This document shows, in pieces, positions 1 through 5,809 of a DNA stretch of 9,800 bases. The position numbers and the translations under genes are program-made. The stretch's first letter is position 1, and each line of letters opens with the position of its first letter. The notes beneath the pieces were generated by a model, which had not been told where the DNA came from, did not search any database, and was given only the letters and a program-made list of their open reading frames with translations. The stretch covers positions 1 to 9,800 of the forward strand of contig CAZVUW010000110.1 in the NCBI GenBank assembly GCA_964629825.1. The letters run 5' to 3'. Source of the stretch: CAZVUW01 sp964629825. GTDB taxonomy: Bacteria; Actinomycetota; Nitriliruptoria; Euzebyales; Egibacteraceae.

Positions 1-410
1 CGGTGAGTGCACCTGGACCGGCCCCGCAGGCCAGACCATCACCACCCACCCACCCCAACCATGAGAACGAGGAAAGGGGGACCAGAGAACCCGGCGGGCT
101 GACACGGCGGTCCCGAGCACGCCCGAGCACGACGGTCCGGAGCTCGCCCGAGCACAACCGGATCCTGACGGAACCACGACGGATGCAAGGAGGTCGAGCG
201 CTACGGCAGGGTTCGGCGGAGGCGTCGCCGGTCGTTCGAGTGAAGGGATGAACGGCCAGGCCCCCCGCTGGCACCGTACGGGGGTGGACCGCAGCCCCTG
301 GTGGCCTCATAGTCCTGCGGGTGGGCGAGCGGCGGCTGGGCGCCGTGGTCGCCTGACGGGACGAGGTCGCGCAGATGGGTCGCTGCGCGCACGAGCCGTA
401 GGAGGAACCC
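1..410. other. Leader/intergenic region without a convincing gene
   Basis: I find no credible gene here. The short open frames encode low-complexity Arg/Pro/Gly/Ala-rich peptides with no recognisable motif, as expected of random frames in GC-rich DNA. Features present are an imperfect 25-bp tandem repeat (108-157), an isolated AAGGAGGT (187-194) with no start codon at usable distance, a weak GCCAG/CTGGC hairpin (255-272) and the ribosome binding site of the patatin gene at 400-405. No clear -35/-10 pair is visible. The patatin promoter is presumably in this stretch, but I cannot place it. The window may begin just past the end of an upstream gene, since a TGA lies at 4-6, but this cannot be tested here. 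Confidence 0.6.
108..157. repeat. Imperfect 25-bp tandem repeat, two copies
   Basis: Copy 1 (108-132) and copy 2 (133-157) match at 22 of 25 positions. Each begins CGGTCC and ends in CGCCCGAGCAC plus two bases. The sub-motif CCCGAGCAC occurs three times, at 112-120, 122-130 and 147-155. The repeat lies about 250 bases upstream of the patatin start, in DNA without a gene, so it could be a regulator binding site or simply a local duplication. No function can be assigned from sequence alone. Confidence 0.5.
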
Positions 411-2840
411 ATGGCTGCGAACGCTCTGCCGGTCGCCGAGCGCGAGCTCCGCTTTGCGGTGGTCCTGTACGGCGGGGTGTCGCTGGCGATCTACATGCAC
501 GGGGCCACCAAGGAGCTGCACCGGCTCGTGCGTGCGTCGGCCCGGCTCGCTGGTGACGCCGGCGCAGGCACAGCACCCGAGGGCGCGGGAGCGGCCGCGC
601 GGGTCCAAGGTGAGGCGTCGGCCGAGGCGGTCGGTGGGCTGAACGCGGTCGCCGATCCCGTTGACAACCCCACCGAAACCGTCTGGCGTGAGCTGCTCGC
701 CGCGAAGGCGCGGGAGGAGGACGTGCGCACGCGGGTGGTGATCGATCTCATCGCGGGGACTTCGGCGGGTGGGATCAACGGCGTGTACCTCGCGAAGGCG
801 CTGGCGCACGACCTATCCCAGGAGGCGCTGCGGGACCTTTGGTTCGAGCGGGGCGACATCGGTGTGCTGCTGCGGGGGCTGCGGCCGCTGCCCTGGAAGA
901 CGCGGATCCCCTATGTGCTGGCGACCTTGCCGTGGAAGCCGGCTCTGCGCGGCGACGACATGGCCGTGTGGCTGCACGACGCCCTGCTCGCGATGACCCC
1001 CGTGTCGGATGATCCCAACGCGAGCCTGCTACCGCCCGGACACCCACTGCGGCTGTTCGTCACGGCGACCGACCACTCGGGCTACCCGCGCGGGCTGATG
1101 CTCGGCGACCCGCCGGTGGTGGTCGACCATCGCCACCGCCACGTCATGGAGTTCCGCTACGGGGACGGCGCTGACGACTTCGGCAGCGACCCGCTGGACG
1201 ACGTCGCGCTCGCCTTCGCGGCGCGGGCGACGTCCTGCTTCCCCGGCGCATTCGAGCCGGTGAGCATCCGCGAGTTCAGCGGCTGGCTGCACCGCAAGCG
1301 CGACGTGGCCATCGATGTGTCCGAGCTCGAGCGGCGCCGCATCTTCCGCGCGTACCCGCTGGCGGGCGCCACCGCGGGCGCTGCGCACTTCGTCGACGGG
1401 GGCGTCCTGGACAACCGCCCGTTCGGCCACATCATCGGCGCCATACCTGAGGTGCCCGCCGGGGTCGAGGTCGACCGGCGGCTGCTGTACCTGGAGCCCA
1501 GCCCCTCGCGGGCGCGGCCCGGCGAGCAGGAGCACGGCCCGGGCCCCAACCCCATCACGACCGTTCTGGCATCGGTCGCCGGCATCCCGCGGAACGAGCC
1601 GATCCTCGATGAGATCCTAGCCATCGGCCGCCGCAACGAACGCGTCATGGCCCTCCAGGACGTGATCCGGACCAGCTGGTCCCAGATCGCCGACTGCGTG
1701 ACCGCCACTGTGGGCTTCGAGGAGCTGGCCAACCCGCCCGCCGACCCCAACGACCCGCAGGTGCGGAGCTGGCATGAGCGCCTGCACGAGCAGGCGATGG
1801 CGCAGACGGGCTTCGGCTACACCTCCTACACGCGGGTCAAGATCGCGGACGCGGTCGAGGCCTGGGCCGCAACCCTGTGCCGGCTCTCGTCCTACCCGTC
1901 GGACTGCGACCAGGCGAGCCTTGTGCGCACGGCGCTCCGCTCTTGGGCACGGCGCGCCGGGCTCTTCCAGGAGCAGGCGGAGCTGACGGACGCCCAGCTG
2001 TCGTTCCTGCGCGACTTCGACCTCGGCTACGGCGAGCGCCGCCTGCGCTTCGTCATCGCCGCCGTGAACTGGTGGTACGACCCCGGCACCGAGGCCGAGT
2101 TCCCGGTCCCGACCCGCGCGCAGCTCGACGCCGCGAAGGTCCGGCTGTACCGGGCGCTCGACGAGCTCCAGACCACCATGCGCGGAGCCGACCTGCCGGA
2201 GGACCTGGGTCGGCGGATCGACCAGACCTTTGGTGAGATGGCGCTCGCCGACTACGTCGCCCTGGGCCCGGACGGCGCTACGCGCCTGCTGGACGACCGC
2301 GCGCCGGAGCTGGGCGCGATCGCGGCGGAGTTCCGAGCGCACCTGCAGCAGCGCCTGACCGGTTTCAGCGGCCGGGTCTACGCCGACCTGCACGCCCTCA
2401 CGCCCGAGTGGCACCCCGAGGCGCGCCGGCGGCTGATGATCCGCTACCTCGGCTTCCCGATCTGGGACGCGGTCCTGTATCCGCTGCAGTCCGTGGCCAA
2501 CCTGGGCGAGCGCGACAGCATCGAGATCGTCCGCCTCAGCCCGCAGGACGCCAACGAGCTCAAGCCCCCTTCCGGCCGCAAGCTCGTCGGGACGCGCCTG
2601 GGCAACTTCGGTGCGTTCTTCACCCGTCCCGGCCGGGAGAACGACTACCTGTGGGGGCGGCTTGACACCGCCGAGCGCCTGGTCGGGATCCTGCTCGGTC
2701 GCGACCACCCGGACTGGCGCCGGTGGACGCACCGCATCTTCGCGGCGATCCTCGATGAGGAGGAGCCCGATCTGCGCCAGGCCGCCGACGTCATCGCGGC
2801 CCTGCGCGAGCAGCTGGATCTGGAGGCGGTGGGGGTCTGA
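411..2840 (+). CDS. Patatin-like phospholipase with C-terminal DUF3376 region
   Basis: Predicted serine lipid acyl hydrolase of 809 aa, of the bacterial patatin-related family with DUF3376. Visible motifs are an N-terminal strand with the glycine-rich oxyanion segment LYGGVSLAIYMHG (about 19-31), the nucleophile elbow GTSAG with Ser118, and the catalytic-dyad DGG with Asp329 in FVDGGVLDNRPFG. About 50 aa rich in Ala/Gly separate the oxyanion segment from the nucleophile elbow. Residues about 390-680 look largely helical. The C-terminal part (about 681-760), with GFPIWDAVLYP, GNFGAFF and NDYLWGRLD, matches the DUF3376 region. No signal peptide or membrane segment is seen, so it is probably cytoplasmic or membrane-associated. 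The ATG has AGGAGGA five to six bases upstream (400-406). The natural substrate of this family is not established; phospholipid or neutral lipid cleavage is inferred from the fold. It is followed directly by add with overlapping stop and start, so the two are probably co-transcribed. Confidence 0.93.
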   Translation: MAANALPVAERELRFAVVLYGGVSLAIYMHGATKELHRLVRASARLAGDAGAGTAPEGAGAAARVQGEASAEAVGGLNAVADPVDNPTETVWRELLAAKAREEDVRTRVVIDLIAGTSAGGINGVYLAKALAHDLSQEALRDLWFERGDIGVLLRGLRPLPWKTRIPYVLATLPWKPALRGDDMAVWLHDALLAMTPVSDDPNASLLPPGHPLRLFVTATDHSGYPRGLMLGDPPVVVDHRHRHVMEFRYGDGADDFGSDPLDDVALAFAARATSCFPGAFEPVSIREFSGWLHRKRDVAIDVSELERRRIFRAYPLAGATAGAAHFVDGGVLDNRPFGHIIGAIPEVPAGVEVDRRLLYLEPSPSRARPGEQEHGPGPNPITTVLASVAGIPRNEPILDEILAIGRRNERVMALQDVIRTSWSQIADCVTATVGFEELANPPADPNDPQVRSWHERLHEQAMAQTGFGYTSYTRVKIADAVEAWAATLCRLSSYPSDCDQASLVRTALRSWARRAGLFQEQAELTDAQLSFLRDFDLGYGERRLRFVIAAVNWWYDPGTEAEFPVPTRAQLDAAKVRLYRALDELQTTMRGADLPEDLGRRIDQTFGEMALADYVALGPDGATRLLDDRAPELGAIAAEFRAHLQQRLTGFSGRVYADLHALTPEWHPEARRRLMIRYLGFPIWDAVLYPLQSVANLGERDSIEIVRLSPQDANELKPPSGRKLVGTRLGNFGAFFTRPGRENDYLWGRLDTAERLVGILLGRDHPDWRRWTHRIFAAILDEEEPDLRQAADVIAALREQLDLEAVGV
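2822..2826 (+). promoter_or_regulatory. Shine-Dalgarno for the CTG start of add
   Basis: GGAGG inside the last codons of the patatin gene, ten bases before CTG 2837. It is the main sequence support for starting adenosine deaminase there, because no ATG or GTG lies in frame between the upstream in-frame stop (2756-2758) and codon 2966. Confidence 0.5.
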
Positions 2841-3892
2841 GCGCGCCATCCGCAGGTCGCCTGGACCGCTCGGCGATCCGGGCGCTGCCGAAGGTCCTGC
2901 TGCACGACCATCTCGACGGCGGGCTGCGGCCCACCACGATCGTCGAGCTCGCGGACTCCGCCGGTGTGCCGATGCCCACCGACGACCCAGACGAGCTGGC
3001 CGCGACCATCCGCGCCCGGGCGGCACGCCGCAGCCTGGAGGCGTACCTGGAGACGTTCGCGATCACGGTGGGCGTGCTCCAGACGGCCGAGGCGCTGACC
3101 CGCGCCGCCTCCGAGTGCGCCGAGGACCTGGCCGACGACGGAGTCATCTACGCCGAGGTCCGCTTCGCCCCCGAGCTGCACACCGAGCAGGGACTCGGCC
3201 TGGACGTCGTGGTCGAGGCGGTGCTCGATGGGTTCGCCCGGCGGGCGGACCGACTCCAGGTCGGCGTGGTGCTCACCGTGATGCGCCACAACCGCCGCGG
3301 TGAGGAGATCGTCGATCTGGCCCTTCGGCACCGCGCCGCGGGGGTCGTCGGCGTCGACCTGGCAGGCGCCGAGCTCGGGCACCCGCCCCACCACCACGCG
3401 GCGGCGTTCCAGCGCGCCGCCCGCTCGGGCCTGGGGTGCACCCTGCACGCCGGTGAGAGCGCCGGGCTGGACTCCTTCGCCGGCGCCCTCGCCGCCGGAG
3501 CGCAGCGCCTCGGCCACGGCGTACGAGTCGCAGACGACCTGGCTGAGGACGGGACGATGGGGCCGGTGGCCGCACGTGTTCACGCGGAAGGCATCCCGCT
3601 GGAGCTCTGCCCCACCTCCAACGTCCACACCGGAGCGTGCGAAGAGCTGGCGGATCATCCGATCGACCGGCTGCTCCGGGCGGGCTTCGCGGTGACCGTG
3701 AACACGGATAACCGCCTGATGAGCGGCACCAGCCTCACCGACGAGCTGCACAACCTGGTGACGACCTTCGGCTGGGGCGCCGCCGAGCTGCGGGCGGTCA
3801 CCGAGCGCGCCGCGGCCGCCGCGTTCACCACCTCGGACACACGCGAGCGCCTGCTCGCGACCATCGCCCGGACCTACGACGCCTTGGGCTAG
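2837..3892 (+). CDS. add: Adenosine deaminase, probable CTG start
   Basis: Zn-dependent hydrolytic deamination of adenosine/deoxyadenosine to inosine/deoxyinosine in purine salvage; cytoplasmic. Translation from CTG 2837 gives 351 aa, a normal length for the family. Motifs in order are LPKVLLHDHLDGGLRP with metal ligands His23 and His25, FAPELHT (about 110-116), HAGE with His204 and catalytic Glu207, LGHG (His227), CPTSNVHTG (258-266) and VNTDNRLMSGTS with metal ligand Asp291. NTDNR in place of NTDD is usual in actinobacterial enzymes. The first in-frame GTG (2966) and ATG (2972) would remove the HDH metal motif and give an inactive 308-aa protein, so I extend to CTG 2837. That codon overlaps the patatin TGA as CTGA, with GGAGG ten bases upstream. 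Other explanations are another non-ATG start such as CTG 2861, or a frameshift or base error at the junction. The product call is secure; the exact start is not. The TAG stop overlaps that of the convergent sigma gene. Confidence 0.9.
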   Translation: MSAPSAGRLDRSAIRALPKVLLHDHLDGGLRPTTIVELADSAGVPMPTDDPDELAATIRARAARRSLEAYLETFAITVGVLQTAEALTRAASECAEDLADDGVIYAEVRFAPELHTEQGLGLDVVVEAVLDGFARRADRLQVGVVLTVMRHNRRGEEIVDLALRHRAAGVVGVDLAGAELGHPPHHHAAAFQRAARSGLGCTLHAGESAGLDSFAGALAAGAQRLGHGVRVADDLAEDGTMGPVAARVHAEGIPLELCPTSNVHTGACEELADHPIDRLLRAGFAVTVNTDNRLMSGTSLTDELHNLVTTFGWGAAELRAVTERAAAAAFTTSDTRERLLATIARTYDALG

Positions 3893-4758
3893 CCGTCGGC
3901 GAGCTGCCGGCGTAGAGCCTCGACCTTCTCCGGGGCGCGGATCATCGAGATCCCGACCACCTGGCCGTCGGCGATGTCAAGCACAACCACCGTCGGGTCC
4001 ACGCCGGGAGGCTCGAAGATGGCGCCGGGGGTGCCGTTGAGCATCAGCCGCCGCATGCCGAGGTCGGCGCCGACCATCCTGGCCAGCCCCTGAAGCAGCT
4101 GGATGACGCGCTCCTGACCGACGAGGGGGAACATCGCCGCCGGGACCACGCCGCCGCCGTCGGACACGAGCACCACGTCCGGCGCGCACAGCCGCAGGAA
4201 CGCCTCGATGTCGCCGGTCTCGCAGGCGGCCAGGAAGGCCTCCGCCACCTCGGCGCGAGCGCGGGCGTCCGGCTCGAAGCGCGGACGTCGCTCCGCGATG
4301 TGCCTGCGGGCACGGCTGGCGAGCTGCCGCGCCGCCGCCTCGGACTTGTCCAGCGCCGTGGCGACCTCGGCGAACGGCGCCCCGAAGACGTCATGAAGCA
4401 GGAAGGCCACCCGCTCCTCGGGGGACAGGGCCTCGAGCAGGACCAGGAAGGCGAAGGAGAGCGTCTCGGCCTGGGCGGCCGCCGCGGCCGGGTCCGAGTC
4501 GTCGACCAGCAGCGGCTCGGGCAGCCACGGGCCGACATAGGTCTCACGTCGGGAGCGCGCCGAGCGCAGCTGGTCCAGGCAGATGCGCGTGCAGACCGTC
4601 CGCAGCCATGCGCGCGGGTTGGACACGTCAGAGGCCTGGGCGTAGCGCACGAAGGTCTCCTGCACCGCGTCCTCGGCCTCGGCGGCGCTGCCCAGCAGAC
4701 GGTAGGCAAGCCCGATCAGCCAGCCGCGGTGAGCCTCGACGGCGGCGGTCGCCTCCAA
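3889..4758 (-). CDS. sigJ: ECF41/SigJ-type RNA polymerase sigma factor with fused SnoaL-like domain
   Basis: Extracytoplasmic-function sigma factor of 289 aa that directs RNA polymerase to a small set of promoters. Sigma region 2 spans about 7-72 (GLAYRLLGS, EAEDAVQETFVR, NPRAWLRTVCTRICLDQLRS). The linker carries the ECF41 signature YVGPWLPEP, with WLPEP at 78-82. Region 4 is about 98-155 (LSPEERVAFLLHDVFGAPFAEVA then a helix-turn-helix). A SnoaL/NTF2-like domain follows from about 166, with the ECF41 motif DGGG at 200-203 and IRAPEKVEAL near the end in place of the family's NPDKL-like motif. In this family the C-terminal domain controls sigma activity in cis, and no separate anti-sigma gene is seen here. 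The start is TTG (4756-4758), chosen for AGGAGGTGA six bases upstream that overlaps the stop of the epimerase gene; this implies translational coupling. The signal sensed is unknown. Confidence 0.92.
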   Translation of the reverse strand: MEATAAVEAHRGWLIGLAYRLLGSAAEAEDAVQETFVRYAQASDVSNPRAWLRTVCTRICLDQLRSARSRRETYVGPWLPEPLLVDDSDPAAAAAQAETLSFAFLVLLEALSPEERVAFLLHDVFGAPFAEVATALDKSEAAARQLASRARRHIAERRPRFEPDARARAEVAEAFLAACETGDIEAFLRLCAPDVVLVSDGGGVVPAAMFPLVGQERVIQLLQGLARMVGADLGMRRLMLNGTPGAIFEPPGVDPTVVVLDIADGQVVGISMIRAPEKVEALRRQLADG

Positions 4759-4761
4759 TCG

Positions 4762-5718
4762 TCACCTCCTGGTCGGGGCCGCTCCCTTGCGCGGGGAGCT
4801 GTCTCCACCCCGCAGCCCTGAACCCTGCACGATCTCGGCCCATCCCTCCGCGGCGCTGGGGAAGCGCGGGCGCCAGCCGCTGGCCTCCCTCAGCCTCGCA
4901 TTGCTGACGCGCTGGCTGCGGCCGACGGCCTGCAGCTTGCCGAGCCGGGCGAGGAAGGCGGGCGGCAGACGGAGCGCCGGCACGCCCACGGCGGCGGCCA
5001 GGGCAGCCGCGTGCTGCCGCCGCGTCAGCGGCCGGTCATCAACGACGTTGTAGACCCCGGCCGGCACGTCCAGGGCGGCCACCACCGCCGCGGCCGCGTC
5101 ATCGAGGTGGATCACCGTCGTGTAGGCATCCGGCCGGCCGACCCTGCCGGAGTAGCCGCGGCGCGCGAGCGCGACCTCTGCTTCGGTGTGGGCCGCGCCG
5201 CGCCCGTAGAAGGCGCCGAAGCGCAGCACGACGCCGGCGCCGCCCGCGTCGGTGATCCGGGCAGCGGCGGCTTCGGCGTCCAGGATGGTCCGCTGCACCG
5301 ACGCGGGGTCGAGCGGAGCGGACTCGTCCAGCCACTCGGCGCCCCCGTCGCGGTAGGCGAAGGCGAGCGACTCCTGCACGAACCGCCCGGCGCCGGCGGC
5401 GATCGCGGCCGCGGCGAGGTTGCGGCTGGCCTCGCGCCGCAGGCGGTCGTTGTCGGCCCAGGCCTTCGTGCGCACGGCGTCGGCGCCGGTCGGGATGCGC
5501 GTCGCCAGGTTGATCACGCAGTCGTGGCCGGCCACGGCCCGTCGCACCGCCGCGGCGTCGAACAGGTCGATGTGCACCGGCGCGACACCGGCGGCGCTCA
5601 GCGCCGAGTCGGACCGCTGGCTGCGTGACACCGCCGTCACGTCATGCCCGGCGGCGACGAGCAGTGGGGTGACGCGTGAGCCGAGGGCTCCGGTGCCTCC
5701 GGTGAGGAAGATCTTCAT
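4762..5718 (-). CDS. NAD(P)-dependent epimerase/SDR-family oxidoreductase, ECF41 partner
   Basis: Rossmann-fold protein of the extended/atypical short-chain dehydrogenase superfamily, 318 aa. Nucleotide-binding GGTGALG occupies 7-13 near the N-terminus, followed by DVTAVSRS (26-33), an acidic IDLFD (50-54) and VINLATRIP (68-76), the usual NAD(P)-binding pattern. VLRFGAFYGRG (164-174) and VIHLDDAAAAVVAAL (202-216) match conserved segments of NAD-dependent epimerase/dehydratase proteins. I cannot find a canonical YxxxK; the expected region reads VQRTILDAEAAAARI, so catalysis may be altered or absent. The C-terminal 20 or so residues are a basic, probably disordered tail. The ATG at 5716-5718 has AGGAGG six bases upstream (5725-5730). 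It is the first gene of an operon with the sigma factor. ECF41 sigma factors typically sit beside a carboxymuconolactone decarboxylase, oxidoreductase or epimerase gene, which this fits. The substrate is unknown. Confidence 0.88.
   Translation of the reverse strand: MKIFLTGGTGALGSRVTPLLVAAGHDVTAVSRSQRSDSALSAAGVAPVHIDLFDAAAVRRAVAGHDCVINLATRIPTGADAVRTKAWADNDRLRREASRNLAAAAIAAGAGRFVQESLAFAYRDGGAEWLDESAPLDPASVQRTILDAEAAAARITDAGGAGVVLRFGAFYGRGAAHTEAEVALARRGYSGRVGRPDAYTTVIHLDDAAAAVVAALDVPAGVYNVVDDRPLTRRQHAAALAAAVGVPALRLPPAFLARLGKLQAVGRSQRVSNARLREASGWRPRFPSAAEGWAEIVQGSGLRGGDSSPRKGAAPTRR
4765..4770 (-). promoter_or_regulatory. Strong Shine-Dalgarno deciding the TTG start of the sigma gene
   Basis: The minus strand reads AGGAGGTGA, near-ideal complementarity to the 16S rRNA 3' end. 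Its TGA is the stop codon of the upstream epimerase gene. The spacer from AGGAGG to TTG 4758 is six bases, which supports TTG as the start and suggests that terminating ribosomes re-initiate on the sigma gene. Confidence 0.75.
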
Positions 5719-5742
5719 GTCGCGCCTCCTGGGCTTCGGACC

Positions 5743-5761
5743 GAGCCGCCCTGCGCGGCTC
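5743..5761 (-). repeat. Perfect 7-bp inverted repeat in the epimerase leader
   Basis: On the minus strand GAGCCGC, loop GCAGG, then GCGGCTC. It lies between the predicted ECF41 -10 element and the Shine-Dalgarno, so it would form in the 5' leader of the epimerase-sigma mRNA. It also lies about 50 bases past the polX stop in the same direction and could end polX transcription, but no T-run follows it. Confidence 0.5.
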
Positions 5762-5776
5762 TCACTCGACCACTGA

Positions 5777-5803
5777 GACGAGATGGCGACTTCGTTTGTG
5801 ACA
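5777..5803 (-). promoter_or_regulatory. Predicted ECF41-type promoter of the epimerase-sigma operon
   Basis: On the minus strand TGTCACA (5803-5797) is followed by 16 bases and CGTC (5780-5777). As I recall the literature, ECF41 target promoters have TGTCACA at -35 and CGTC at -10 with this kind of spacing. The site lies in the 91-bp gap between the polX stop and the epimerase ATG, pointing into the operon that encodes the ECF41 sigma factor itself. Transcription would start near 5770, giving a leader of about 50 nt. Position, orientation and spacing all agree; activity has not been shown. Confidence 0.75.
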
Positions 5804-5809
5804 GCGTTC

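Noticed and set aside
61..102. 13-codon frame ATG...TGA as a possible leader peptide
   Set aside because: No Shine-Dalgarno upstream, no codon pattern typical of attenuation, and no terminator structure after it.
228..245. GTTCGAG resembling a tRNA T-loop
   Set aside because: The flanking bases do not form the 5-bp T stem, and no anticodon arm or acceptor stem is found.
183..251. AAGGAGGT at 187-194 as the ribosome binding site of a small gene
   Set aside because: No ATG, GTG or TTG follows at a usable distance, and the surrounding open frame has random-looking composition.
661..690. Perfect TTGACA (-35-like) at 661-666
   Set aside because: It lies inside the patatin coding sequence and no -10-like hexamer follows at 16-18 bases (the sequence there is GC-rich).
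1617..3026. Long minus-strand open frame (469 codons) opposite the patatin and add genes
   Set aside because: It is an antisense shadow of strongly supported genes in GC-rich DNA; the translation has no recognisable domain.
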